Source: Salipaludibacillus neizhouensis
GTDB lineage: Bacteria > Bacillota > Bacilli > Bacillales > Salisediminibacteriaceae
Assembly: GCF_002886185.1 (NCBI RefSeq)
Contig: NZ_KZ614147.1
Span: 593,187 to 657,186 of the forward strand
Reading direction: 5' to 3'
Length of the DNA: 64,000 nucleotides
The notes below the pieces were generated by a model that was not told the DNA's origin, ran no database searches, and was given only the letters and a program-made list of their open reading frames with translations. The position numbers and the translations under genes are program-made. This document shows, piece by piece, positions 18,668-27,599 of this stretch (position 1 is its first letter; the number at the start of each line of letters is the position of its first letter).

Positions 18668-20296
18668 GTGGAGATTAAGAAGTACCAGCAAATGATGAAT
18701 GAGCGTATTGAGAAAACGGTAAATCGTTGGGAAAAACGCGAAACTGTCTCAGAGGACGAATTATATCGTTTTTTTCATAATGTCAAAGGAACTTCTGGAA
18801 CCATCGGCATGTCGGAACTCAAAGATATTGCCAGCCATCATTTGGAATTTCTCGAAGAAAAATCAGGGAAACTTTGGACTGAAAGTGAATGGCGAGTCTT
18901 GTTAAAAGAGTTACCAGTTTATAAAAGTGAAAAAGAGATGCCCGTCACCGAGAATATATGGACGGGGGATCTCACTGAGCAAGAAGAGCGTCCTTTTATC
19001 TTGATCATAGACGATGATGTAGAGTTTGTGACGTTTATTAAAGATTACTTAGAAAGTAATGGTTTTCAAACAATCATTGCCTTGACTGGAGAAAAAGGGT
19101 TGGAACTGTTTTACGATATGAAACCTAGTTTAATTATTCTGGATTATATTCTTCCGGATATTGATGGTATTGCTGTGTTAAAACAACTGTTGGAAAAAGC
19201 ACAAAAGGAATTCACACCAATCGTCATGATGAGCGCACACTCTTCCTCGGAGAACAGGGCGAGAGCGTATGAGATGGGGGCTTTTGATTTTATCGGGAAA
19301 CCAATTGATAAAAATCTATTTATTCCTTTTATTAATAATAGATTAAAATTTCGTGATAGAGTAAATAACTTTGTTTTGCAGGATGAATTAACGGGTGCCT
19401 ATAATCGGAAATACTTAACGATTGAACTAACGAAACAAATAAAAAAACTTGCTGAAAAAACAACCCCCGCATTTTCATACGTCATGGTTGATCTTGATCA
19501 CTTTAAACAAGTAAATGATAATTACGGGCATTTAGTTGGTGATGAGGTGCTTAAAAAGTTTGTGGAGCTGTTTAAACGAGTGGCTCGGCCGGAAGACTCT
19601 ATTTGTCGATATGGGGGAGAAGAATTTACGTTTATTTTACCGGATACTACTCGTCACCAGGCGGAAGCGCGTGTCTCAACGTTTCGTGAATTACTTTCAG
19701 AGCAGAAGTTTCAAAGTGAATCAGATACATTTACTGTTACTTTTTCAGCCGGAATTAAAGAGGTGGATAATGGATCATTTCATCCGAAAATGATTATGGA
19801 ACATGCCGACAAGGCTCTTTACATGGCAAAGGATAGTGGGCGAAACAAAACGATTATCTTTGACCGGGAGTTAGAAAAAGTTGAAACCAGTGATAGCTTA
19901 ACGATTATTATTGTAGATGATGATGAAGTAGTTCGAGGTATGCTTACTCATCATTACCGTAAAAAAGGAGAGATATCAGGTCGCCCGATAGAAATTCGGG
20001 ACTACGATAACGGGATTTCCTTTCTTAACGATAAATGGTACAAGCGTAACCAGCAATATATCGTCCTGTTAGATGGCATGATGCCTAAAATGGATGGTGT
20101 GGAAGTGCTAAAGCAATTGCGGGATCATTATCCAAAGAAGGACATTATTGTTTCCATGTTAACTGCTAGAAAAGGGGAATTGGAAGTAGCCCGGGCATTA
20201 AATTTAGGGGCAGACGACTACATGGTCAAACCGTTTAATGTGAAAGAGGTATCCGCAAGAATAGATCGGATAGCATCAAGGGTGCTTCACCCTTGA
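18668..20296 (+). CDS. Hpt-REC-GGDEF-REC signalling protein (diguanylate cyclase)
   Basis: A cytoplasmic protein of about 542 residues. The N-terminal histidine phosphotransfer-like domain has FHNVKGTSGTIG, with the His near residue 36. REC domain 1 has IIDDDVEF and LILDYILPDIDG-type phosphorylation (Asp near 158). The GGDEF domain carries a full YGGEEF active site near 315. REC domain 2 has VDDDEVVRG and LLDGMMPKMDG with KPF. All phosphorelay residues and the cyclase motif are present, so it should make cyclic di-GMP under phosphorylation control. The GTG at 18668 is preferred: an in-frame GTG at 18656 overlaps the AGAGGG ribosome site itself. It is the first gene of a five-gene operon whose second start overlaps its stop by four bases. 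Confidence 0.92.
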   Translation: MEIKKYQQMMNERIEKTVNRWEKRETVSEDELYRFFHNVKGTSGTIGMSELKDIASHHLEFLEEKSGKLWTESEWRVLLKELPVYKSEKEMPVTENIWTGDLTEQEERPFILIIDDDVEFVTFIKDYLESNGFQTIIALTGEKGLELFYDMKPSLIILDYILPDIDGIAVLKQLLEKAQKEFTPIVMMSAHSSSENRARAYEMGAFDFIGKPIDKNLFIPFINNRLKFRDRVNNFVLQDELTGAYNRKYLTIELTKQIKKLAEKTTPAFSYVMVDLDHFKQVNDNYGHLVGDEVLKKFVELFKRVARPEDSICRYGGEEFTFILPDTTRHQAEARVSTFRELLSEQKFQSESDTFTVTFSAGIKEVDNGSFHPKMIMEHADKALYMAKDSGRNKTIIFDRELEKVETSDSLTIIIVDDDEVVRGMLTHHYRKKGEISGRPIEIRDYDNGISFLNDKWYKRNQQYIVLLDGMMPKMDGVEVLKQLRDHYPKKDIIVSMLTARKGELEVARALNLGADDYMVKPFNVKEVSARIDRIASRVLHP

Positions 20297-21342
20297 TGCA
20301 ATGGGTGATTGCATCTTTAGTTGTGTTACTAGTTATCCAAGTCGCCCTTTTCATATATATTCTTATTTCTAAAAAAATCACATTAAATTACGATGAAAAA
20401 GTGGAAACGTTGTATCAGAACCTATTACCTTCCTATATTGAAATTGTTCAAGACACATCTCAATTAGAGCCGAGACTTCCTGAGAATAAGAAGTACCGCA
20501 AAGATGTGGTTGAAAAATTATTAGTGAGATTATCTGAGGTGACAGCGGGTGAAGGAGAAAAAGCTCGCATTAGAAAATTGGCCGAAACGACATTGTTAGA
20601 TGCTTATATCAAAATCCTTGAAAAGGGATCTTGGGCAGAACGAGTGAATACATTGTTTTATATAGAGGACTTTGGGATGATTTCTATAAAGGATCATGTC
20701 TGGCAACACCTTGGAAGAGTCGAATCGGATGATGAGAATGAAGAATACCGTCAGACATTGCGTGTACTGGCAACGATATATCCGGAAAAATTTCTCACAT
20801 TTATATTAGAAAAAGATACTATCTCTGAGAGCTTAGCGAAAGAACTTTTTCGCCGCTTAGATGAAGGCAGTTTAATGGAAATGGAGAAAAGAACGAGCGG
20901 AAAAACTCCGATAGCATTTAAGTTGGCGTTTATCGTTCTCTGTGGAGAAATGAAACTTAACCAACATTTACCCTTTGTGGAGAGGTGTCTCTTTGATGAA
21001 CAAAAAGAGATTCGACTAAAGGCAATGAAGAGTATTTGTTCTTACCAGTACTTCTCGAAAACAGAACAATTAAAAGAATTTTTCGAGTCAGAGCATTGGG
21101 AAGAACGAATGTATGCTGCTAAAATTGCAGGAGTTATGGAATTAACGAAATATAGAGACCATCTAGTAGACACGTTAGCAGATCCAGTATGGTGGGTCCG
21201 CTTTTCCTCGGGAGAGGCTATCAGTAAATTACCGGATGGTGAAATCTTATTAGAGTATGTCGCGTCTCAAAATGAAGATGCTTTTGCACGAGATATGGCC
21301 AATCAAATGCTTACAACCAAGGCCACAGGGTTGAGGGGGTGA
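20293..21342 (+). CDS. Membrane-anchored HEAT-repeat protein
   Basis: A 349-residue protein with one N-terminal membrane helix (about residues 4-26) followed by a mostly helical cytoplasmic domain. HEAT-like helical repeats are clearest in the last third, for example EIRLKAMKSICSYQYFS, EERMYAAKIAGVMEL and VWWVRFSSGEAISKL. Such repeats usually bind other proteins. The start overlaps the upstream gene by four bases and the next gene begins four bases after its stop behind GGGGGTGA, so all three are probably made together. A likely role is a scaffold or regulatory partner for the adjacent membrane glycosyltransferase; this is inferred from position only. No catalytic motif seen. Confidence 0.78.
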   Translation: MMQWVIASLVVLLVIQVALFIYILISKKITLNYDEKVETLYQNLLPSYIEIVQDTSQLEPRLPENKKYRKDVVEKLLVRLSEVTAGEGEKARIRKLAETTLLDAYIKILEKGSWAERVNTLFYIEDFGMISIKDHVWQHLGRVESDDENEEYRQTLRVLATIYPEKFLTFILEKDTISESLAKELFRRLDEGSLMEMEKRTSGKTPIAFKLAFIVLCGEMKLNQHLPFVERCLFDEQKEIRLKAMKSICSYQYFSKTEQLKEFFESEHWEERMYAAKIAGVMELTKYRDHLVDTLADPVWWVRFSSGEAISKLPDGEILLEYVASQNEDAFARDMANQMLTTKATGLRG

Positions 21343-21346
21343 GATC

Positions 21347-22762
21347 ATGAATGAGGAGTTCTTTTCAAGTGCTGCGAATGTTATCGCATTTGTTGTGATT
21401 TTCTATATGGTTGCTGTAGGCATCATTTATCTTGTGTTATTTCTCATTTCAGGACCTAAGATTAAAAGAGAAAAATATTTAAATAGAGAAGCCACCATAG
21501 AAGAAATGATAATCAATCACGATACGTATCCTATCTCCATTTTAGTGCCTGCCTATAATGAGGAAATGGGAGTTATTAGTACTGTGAGATCACTTTTATC
21601 GCTGCAATATCCCCAATTTGAAGTCATAGTAGTGGACGATGGTTCCACAGACCAAACAAGCAGTAAGATGATCACTCAATTTGGGATGAAAAAGATTGAT
21701 ATAGCTATGAGAGCCCATTTTCCAACGAAGGAAGTATTAGATGTCTATCAGTCTAATCTCTTTCCCAATGTTTTTCTGTTGAAAAAGGAAAACGGGGGGA
21801 AAGCAGATGCATTAAATGCAGGTGTAAACTTTTCCAAGTATCCTTATTTTGCTGCTATTGATGGGGATTCCATCTTGGAGAGAGATGCACTTCTGAAAAC
21901 GATGAAACCAATCATAGATTCAGGTGGCATGGTTACTGCAACTGGAGGCAGTGTCAGAATAGCAAATGGTTCGACCATTTCTAAAAGTGTGATTGAAAAA
22001 TTGGCATTACCAAAACAACCCGTAGCGATCATGCAAATTATCGAGTATATGCGTGCGTTTCTTATCGGAAGGCTGGGTTTGAGCCGAATGAATATTCTGC
22101 TGATTATTTCCGGTGCTTTCGGCGTTTTTGAAAAGTCCAGAGTAATAAAAGTTGGCGGGTATAGAGAAAAGACGATCGGCGAAGACATGGAACTTATTGT
22201 TAGAATCCATCGATCATTAAAAGACGAGAAATCAAAGCAACGGATTGAATATATTCAAGATCCGGTTTGTTGGACTGAGGCACCTAGTACGTTAGCTTCT
22301 CTCAAATCGCAAAGAGTGCGCTGGCAAAGAGGATTGGCGGAGACATTATGGACACACCGTAAAATGATGTTTAACCCAAAATACCGGGGAATTGGGTTGT
22401 TTTCCATGCCGTACTATTTAGTTGTGGAACTATTAAGTGCCGTATTTGAACTTATCGGCTATTTTGTCATAGTATTTGGAATCTTTTTTGGATTTATAGA
22501 TACACAGGTTGCATTGATCATGTTGGCAGTAACGGTAATGTACGGTTCATTAATATCCTCACTCGCAGTTCTGCTGGAAGAATGGACGTATCATAAATAT
22601 CCGGAGTTAAAAAGTGTGTGTATCCTTTTTTTCTGGGCATTAACGGAAACCTTTTGGTATCGGCCCATTATGGTCGTTTGGCGTGTCGAAGGGCTTTTGG
22701 CCACATTCAAGAAAAAAGCGGATTGGGGAAATATGGATCGAAAAGGAATTTCCGAAGATTAA
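21347..22762 (+). CDS. Processive family 2 glycosyltransferase (membrane polysaccharide synthase type)
   Basis: A 471-residue membrane glycosyltransferase. Membrane helix 1 is at about 12-36. The GT-A domain has PAYNEE, VVDDGSTD, AAIDGDS (metal-binding DxD-like), GEDMEL for the catalytic Asp, and QRVRW, the QxxRW motif of processive synthases, near residue 322. Several membrane helices follow (about 355-430). This layout matches PgaC/IcaA and bacterial cellulose-synthase relatives, which polymerise and export a beta-linked polysaccharide and are often activated by cyclic di-GMP. No PilZ domain is fused. With a diguanylate cyclase two genes upstream, control of an exopolysaccharide is a reasonable inference; the sugar is unknown. 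Confidence 0.88.
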   Translation: MNEEFFSSAANVIAFVVIFYMVAVGIIYLVLFLISGPKIKREKYLNREATIEEMIINHDTYPISILVPAYNEEMGVISTVRSLLSLQYPQFEVIVVDDGSTDQTSSKMITQFGMKKIDIAMRAHFPTKEVLDVYQSNLFPNVFLLKKENGGKADALNAGVNFSKYPYFAAIDGDSILERDALLKTMKPIIDSGGMVTATGGSVRIANGSTISKSVIEKLALPKQPVAIMQIIEYMRAFLIGRLGLSRMNILLIISGAFGVFEKSRVIKVGGYREKTIGEDMELIVRIHRSLKDEKSKQRIEYIQDPVCWTEAPSTLASLKSQRVRWQRGLAETLWTHRKMMFNPKYRGIGLFSMPYYLVVELLSAVFELIGYFVIVFGIFFGFIDTQVALIMLAVTVMYGSLISSLAVLLEEWTYHKYPELKSVCILFFWALTETFWYRPIMVVWRVEGLLATFKKKADWGNMDRKGISED

Positions 22763-22836
22763 CGTATAAAGCTCAAGAGGCTTAGTAAACGGGCGAGTGG
22801 GTCGCCGTAATAGAAAAGAAAAGGGGAGAAACTCGT

Positions 22837-23196
22837 TTGAAGAAAATACTGGTTGCAGATGATGAAGATATTTTAAGAATGCTTATTGTTGATACATTGG
22901 AGGATTTGGGTTTTGAGATTGAAGAAGCAGAGGATGGACAGGAAGCACTAGAGAAGTTAGAAGAAGGGAATTTTGATTTAGCAATTCTTGATTACATGAT
23001 GCCTGAGAAGACTGGGTTAGAAGTTATTCAGTCATTGAGTAAGGAAACGAAAAATAACATCCAACTTGTCATGTTAACAGCAAAAGCGCAAGAACAAGAT
23101 CGTCAAATAGCTTTAAATGCAGGAGCAGATTATTTTATTGCAAAACCTTTTAGCCCAACCGAGCTTTCTGCTGTGGTTGAAGAGATTCTAGCATGA
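22837..23196 (+). CDS. Single-domain (CheY-like) response regulator
   Basis: A 119-residue stand-alone receiver domain starting with TTG behind AAGGGGAGA. Acidic pocket ADDED at 7-11, phosphoacceptor Asp52 in LAILDYMMP, Thr in VMLTAKA and Lys in AKPFSP are all present. There is no output domain. Its stop overlaps the kinase start by four bases (ATGA), so the hybrid histidine kinase downstream is the likely phosphate donor. The receiver could pass phosphate to the Hpt-like domain of the first gene in the operon or bind the HEAT or glycosyltransferase partner. Receiver identity is certain; the partner is inferred. Confidence 0.92.
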   Translation: MKKILVADDEDILRMLIVDTLEDLGFEIEEAEDGQEALEKLEEGNFDLAILDYMMPEKTGLEVIQSLSKETKNNIQLVMLTAKAQEQDRQIALNAGADYFIAKPFSPTELSAVVEEILA

Positions 23197-26075
23197 GTAT
23201 AAAGAGACAATGGAAAAAAGGGATTCGATCCAAATTTATATGGACAGCAGCCGGTTTGGTGGCGGTCGCAATTATTATGTCGAGTCTGTATTTATTTTAC
23301 GTAATGGAATCACAAGCAAACCAAGCCGAGGAACGAGTGGCTCTTTTAGAAAAGTCCGAATTAAAAAGCACCATGGAAAGATCATTAAATGACGTTTTTT
23401 TCCGAAGCAGGGCGTACTATGTATATAAAGAAGAAGAGGATTTAGATAAATTACAAGAAAATTTAGAAGAACTTAAAAGTACCTTGAATTATATGGATCT
23501 GTTAGAACTCACATTTGAAGAAGAAGCTTTTCTGGTGAATTTAAGAGGTTTTGTAGAGAGATACGAAACGGAAACTTTACGAACCGTGTTGGAATTCGTG
23601 GAGTCAGAAGATTTTGTGGGGCTACAGGAATATGCTAGAACTAATGGTACTAATGAGACAATAAATAGGTTAATCGAACGTGCGCGAGATTTGCAAGCTC
23701 AAACAATGGAAGAAACAGAATTTTTATATAATGAAAGTTTAGAAGATGCTAATAGAAATACGCTTTTCTCCATTGTGATTGGTGGATTGCTATTGATGAT
23801 TTTTATTTTTCTAGTGTTGCGAGTGTTAAAGAATGTCATCCGACCGATAGAAGAATTAACAGTGGCCTCGAATGACTTGGCGGAAGGAAGAGCGATTCAA
23901 TTCCAACCGAATAAACGAGAGGATGAAATAGGTTCATTGTTCAATTCTTTTTACACAATGGCAAACATTCTACAGGATAAAGAAGAAGAGTTAACTGCTC
24001 AAAATGAGGAACTTCAATCACAACAGGAAGATCTCGAAGATCAACAAGTGCAAATGGTGAACACTGTGAAATTAACAGAGGAGTCGAACAATAAGTTAGC
24101 AAAGTATAATCAATTAAATCATGCGATGTCATTGAGTTTAAATAAAGATGAATTTATCACCTCTATTTTCAGCTTTCTAAATGAATTGTTTTCGTTTGAT
24201 AAAAGTGTAATAATCCTCACTCATGATCCAATTTATCGCGCGAATGGACTTTCCGACAAAGCAATGGAGCAATTTGTTTTATCGGATAAAGAAGAATTAA
24301 TAGCTAGATTACAAGAGAGAAACCACGTTCTTATAAAGAGAAAGTCAACTTCGGAGGAGCAAGGAATTGCCGAAGAGCCTTTTACCGTATATGATTTTTA
24401 TTCTGCTGTATTGGATGCGGAGAGAAATGTTCTAGCTATCTTTGGAGCAACACGAATTGGCAGGGAATTTTCAGACCAAGAAATGGATGAAATAGATGGT
24501 CTGATGAACCGAGTTTCTTTGGCGTTGGAGAGAACAGTAATCTATGAGGAAATGGAAAGTTCGCGAAAACTCAATCAAGATATATTAGATAATGTAAACG
24601 AAGGAATCCTGTTTGTCTCAACAGATGGAGCTGTTTTACAATTTAATGAAACAGTTAGCCGTATGGTCGGTACTAATGATTTAGATAAGGAAACAGTGCT
24701 TAATAAAAAAGTTTGGTTAAACGAGTTTACAAAAAACGTGGAACAACCAGAATCATTAAAGAAATTTTATAACCAGTTCATCCATGTTGATTACCACGGA
24801 ATGATGCACCACCAGTATTCAGCAGTTGTTGATGAAGAAACGCGTGTGATCGCTGTTTATGGGACGAGTGTTTACAATAACCAGGAACGTGTGGGGACAC
24901 TCTTTGTTCATCGGAATATAACAAGAGAACATGAGTTAGATTCGATGAAATCTGAACTTGTTAGTACCGTTAGTCACGAGTTAAGAACTCCTCTCTCGAG
25001 TGTATTAGGATTTACTGAGTTGCTGTTAAATAAAGAATTGAAACCGGAAAGACAAAAGAAGTATTTAAATACGATTTATAAAGAAGCGAAGAGACTAACG
25101 AACCTGATTAATGATTTTCTTGATCTTCAGCGGATGGAGTCAGGTAATCAAACGTATGATATGGTCTTATGTTCGATGGATACAATCATGATGGATGTGT
25201 TAAATAATTTTAAACATGTAAAGAGTCACCGTCTTTCTTTTGTGGATGAAGGTTCAGAAGTGGAAATAAAAGCTGATCAAGCAAGAATTCAGCAAGTACT
25301 TACTAATTTAGTGAGTAACGCGATTAAATTCTCACCAAACGGTGGGGAGATAACCCTCACATTGAAAAATGAGCAGAACCATTTGATTGTGAGTGTCAGG
25401 GATTACGGATTAGGAATTCCTGATGAAGCATTGGAGAAACTATTTAATAAGTTTCAGAGAATTGATCAAAGTGATCGTAAAAAAATCGGTGGAACCGGAT
25501 TGGGACTTGCTATCTCAAGAGAAATTGTCGAGAGGCATGAGGGAGAAATGTGGGTAGAATCCAAAGAAGGAGAAGGCTCGACATTCTACTTTAGCATTCC
25601 ACTCGATTCGGATAATACGATAGATAAGGGTACAGTCATTAAAGGTTCACCAGAAGTTCCTTTGAAAAACGGGGAAACAGTGATGATTATTGAAGATGAT
25701 ACGAGTCTAGCCCTTTTGCTATCGGAGGAGTTAAAAGCTAGTGGATTTCGAGTGCTTCATCATTATGATCCGAAAAATGCCTATACTGATATATTGAAGC
25801 AACCCCTGGCAGCGGTTGTAGTCGACCTAATGTTAGGAGACGATATGGATGGCTGGGAACTTATCAAACAACTAAAGGAAAACGAAGATACGGTGCAATT
25901 ACCAATCATTATTTCCTCTGCCTTGGACAAGTCAGTTGAAAAGGTGGAAAGGTTCCAAGTGAATGAGTATCTGACAAAGCCATATCCACCTAAGGATCTT
26001 TCTAAAACGCTGTTAAATTTTATTCAATCAAAAGAAGGCAAAGATGGTGAAATCTTATTTCCGGAAGAAGAGTAG
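23193..26075 (+). CDS. Hybrid sensor histidine kinase with C-terminal receiver
   Basis: A 960-residue membrane kinase. Membrane helix 1 is at about 16-36, followed by a roughly 150-residue helical extracytoplasmic sensor (CHASE3-like), helix 2 at about 192-212, HAMP (about 213-265) and a coiled coil rich in Glu and Gln. A GAF-like region (about 310-450) and a PAS domain (about 458-575) come next. HisKA has STVSHELRTPLSSVLGF with the His near 594, the ATPase has NLVSNAIKFSPNGG, DYGLGIP and GGTGLGLAIS, and a REC domain has VVVDLML with Asp near 880 and TKPYPP. It is the last gene of the operon. With the Hpt-REC-GGDEF-REC protein it could form a complete phosphorelay. Its signal is unknown. Confidence 0.92.
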   Translation: MSIKRQWKKGIRSKFIWTAAGLVAVAIIMSSLYLFYVMESQANQAEERVALLEKSELKSTMERSLNDVFFRSRAYYVYKEEEDLDKLQENLEELKSTLNYMDLLELTFEEEAFLVNLRGFVERYETETLRTVLEFVESEDFVGLQEYARTNGTNETINRLIERARDLQAQTMEETEFLYNESLEDANRNTLFSIVIGGLLLMIFIFLVLRVLKNVIRPIEELTVASNDLAEGRAIQFQPNKREDEIGSLFNSFYTMANILQDKEEELTAQNEELQSQQEDLEDQQVQMVNTVKLTEESNNKLAKYNQLNHAMSLSLNKDEFITSIFSFLNELFSFDKSVIILTHDPIYRANGLSDKAMEQFVLSDKEELIARLQERNHVLIKRKSTSEEQGIAEEPFTVYDFYSAVLDAERNVLAIFGATRIGREFSDQEMDEIDGLMNRVSLALERTVIYEEMESSRKLNQDILDNVNEGILFVSTDGAVLQFNETVSRMVGTNDLDKETVLNKKVWLNEFTKNVEQPESLKKFYNQFIHVDYHGMMHHQYSAVVDEETRVIAVYGTSVYNNQERVGTLFVHRNITREHELDSMKSELVSTVSHELRTPLSSVLGFTELLLNKELKPERQKKYLNTIYKEAKRLTNLINDFLDLQRMESGNQTYDMVLCSMDTIMMDVLNNFKHVKSHRLSFVDEGSEVEIKADQARIQQVLTNLVSNAIKFSPNGGEITLTLKNEQNHLIVSVRDYGLGIPDEALEKLFNKFQRIDQSDRKKIGGTGLGLAISREIVERHEGEMWVESKEGEGSTFYFSIPLDSDNTIDKGTVIKGSPEVPLKNGETVMIIEDDTSLALLLSEELKASGFRVLHHYDPKNAYTDILKQPLAAVVVDLMLGDDMDGWELIKQLKENEDTVQLPIIISSALDKSVEKVERFQVNEYLTKPYPPKDLSKTLLNFIQSKEGKDGEILFPEEE

Positions 26076-26197
26076 AGCAACTCAGGAGTTAATATATAGG
26101 ACTTTGACTTTTACTGATCTATAGTTGATAATAGGCTTACTTATCTAATTTTCAGTACGAGCGAATTCCCATTTTGCATATAAGGAGGTGAATACAG

Positions 26198-26563
26198 ATG
26201 ATGTTCGAAATATCCCATGATTTAGTGCCAGCTCTCATAACGATAAGTTTATATATGACATTTGCGGGTGCGCATCTTTTACATTTTATGGTTCAAGAGT
26301 CCGGTGCAGCCAATCGTCATATGTCACAAAAGAAACTAAGTGTATGTGAACAATTAAGCGGTTCGGAAAACCTAATGGCTGATCACAATGTGCAACGGCG
26401 TACGTGGATAACCAGAATCATGAAACGAAAAGAAGGTCCTGAGGATGATTCCGATTATTTGTCCTTCTCGAATCCAAGCAAACAACAAATTCGAGGAGGT
26501 ATATTATTGTGGAAGAAAGATCTGTATTCACCCGTTTTTCAAAATATAGCAAACTCATTATAA
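26198..26563 (+). CDS. mifM: MifM-like translation-arrest leader peptide of yidC2
   Basis: A small ORF (121 residues) with a very strong AAGGAGGTG site eight bases before the ATG, overlapping the start of yidC2 by 55 bases. Residues 9-32 form one membrane helix. Residues 66-86 resemble the arrest segment of B. subtilis MifM as I remember it: an Arg-rich start, TWI (69-71), a hydrophobic pair, then an acidic cluster EDDSD (82-86) at the same distance from the Trp as in MifM. MifM senses YidC activity: when insertion fails the ribosome stalls and opens a hairpin that hides the yqjG ribosome site. Here an 11-bp stem does exactly this (next entry). Family assignment is by architecture and short motif, not by overall identity, so it could be an unrelated but functionally equivalent leader. 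Confidence 0.75.
   Translation: MMFEISHDLVPALITISLYMTFAGAHLLHFMVQESGAANRHMSQKKLSVCEQLSGSENLMADHNVQRRTWITRIMKRKEGPEDDSDYLSFSNPSKQQIRGGILLWKKDLYSPVFQNIANSL
26463..26499 (+). promoter_or_regulatory. Stem-loop sequestering the yidC2 Shine-Dalgarno
   Basis: CCTTCTCGAAT (26463-26473) pairs over 11 bp, with one G-T pair, with ATTCGAGGAGG (26489-26499), which contains the GAGGAGG ribosome site of yidC2. The loop is 15 bases. A ribosome paused at the acidic codons 84-86 of the leader (26447-26455) would reach roughly to 26470 and cover the 5' arm, freeing the site. Confidence 0.8.
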
Positions 26564-27330
26564 TAACTTTGATGGTTTTAATGGTAGCGACAGGTTGCCA
26601 GGTAAATATGGACCCAATTAGTGCTGACACATCAGGGGTATTTAATCACTATATTATTTTCCCTTTTTCGTTTTCTATCAAGTTCCTGGCAGATGCTTTC
26701 AGTGGGAACTATGGTTTATCGATAGTGTTTATGACACTCCTGCTTCGTATGGTTCTCATGCCACTTATGATGAGACAGCAGAAAACACAGCTTGCTTCTA
26801 GGGCAAAGATGGCCGTGATCCAGCCTGAGATGAATGAAATAAAAGAAAAATACAAAGAGAAAAAGTCATCAGAAGACCAGCAAAAAATGCAAAAAGAAAT
26901 GATGGCCCTTTATCAAAAGCACAGTTTTAATCCTATTACTTCTATGGGATGCTTGCCGATGCTAATTCAGTTTCCGGTATTAATCGGCTTTTACTATGCG
27001 ATTATGAGGACACCTGAGATCGCTCAACATAGCTTTTTATGGTTCAATCTGGGAGAACCGGATAGGATCTTGCCGTTTCTGGCAGGGATCGTGTATTTCA
27101 TCCAATTTAGAGTTTCTCAAATTGGAATGGATCCGAAACAGCAAAAACAAATGGCTATGCTTGGATATATTACACCTGTTTTGATGGGAGTTTTCTCTTT
27201 TTCTGTCGCTGCAGCAATGCCTTTGTACTGGACAATTGGTGGTCTGTTCTTGATCTTCCAAACGGCTTTGTTCAAATGGATGTATCGTGAAAAACAGCTT
27301 GCGTTAAACACAGCGTTGGGTAATAAATAA
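26509..27330 (+). CDS. yidC2: Membrane protein insertase YidC2 (YqjG-type lipoprotein)
   Basis: A 273-residue Oxa1/YidC/Alb3 insertase starting with GTG nine bases after GAGGAGG. The N-terminus has a lipoprotein signal ending in VATGC, so the Cys near residue 30 is lipidated. Five membrane segments follow. The conserved core shows YGLSIVFMTLLLRMVLMPLMMRQ with the functional Arg in the groove (LLLRMV), a charged cytoplasmic hairpin (about 105-135), NPITSMGCLPMLIQFPVLIGFYYAI, and LPFLAGIVYFIQ. Its upstream arrest leader and hidden ribosome site identify it as the regulated paralogue, induced when the main insertase SpoIIIJ/YidC1 is limiting. The other yidC is not in this window. Confidence 0.92.
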   Translation: MEERSVFTRFSKYSKLIIITLMVLMVATGCQVNMDPISADTSGVFNHYIIFPFSFSIKFLADAFSGNYGLSIVFMTLLLRMVLMPLMMRQQKTQLASRAKMAVIQPEMNEIKEKYKEKKSSEDQQKMQKEMMALYQKHSFNPITSMGCLPMLIQFPVLIGFYYAIMRTPEIAQHSFLWFNLGEPDRILPFLAGIVYFIQFRVSQIGMDPKQQKQMAMLGYITPVLMGVFSFSVAAAMPLYWTIGGLFLIFQTALFKWMYREKQLALNTALGNK

Positions 27331-27390
27331 AGAAATTGGTGTCGAAGCTAGATTAACCTTGCAATATAAGACACCTATAAAACACCTTCA

Positions 27391-27443
27391 TTAGGCTGAT
27401 TTTTCACCATATTCTTTTGGTGGAAGGGTAGCCTAATTTTTCT
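27391..27443 (+). terminator. Terminator after yidC2
   Basis: TTAGGCT (27391-27397) pairs with AGCCTAA (27430-27436), with an inner CACCA/TGGTG stem, followed by TTTTTCTT. Confidence 0.75.
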
Positions 27444-27599
27444 TGTATCCGATTAGTACAGCAACCCGTATATGCAACGTGGGGTAATAATTCTTATGAG
27501 TCTATTTAATCAAAAATTAATATTTTTATTGGAATATCACCCATAATTTGGTATAAATAAGATAGGTCATTTTTAAATTTCACTATAAGGAGGATAAAC

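Noticed and set aside
21844-22188. 114-codon minus-strand frame inside the GT2 gene
   Set aside because: Antisense to conserved catalytic motifs of the glycosyltransferase; no ribosome site.
26463-26499. Simple terminator inside the yidC2 leader
   Set aside because: There is no T-run after the stem and its 3' arm contains the yidC2 ribosome site, so control of translation fits better.
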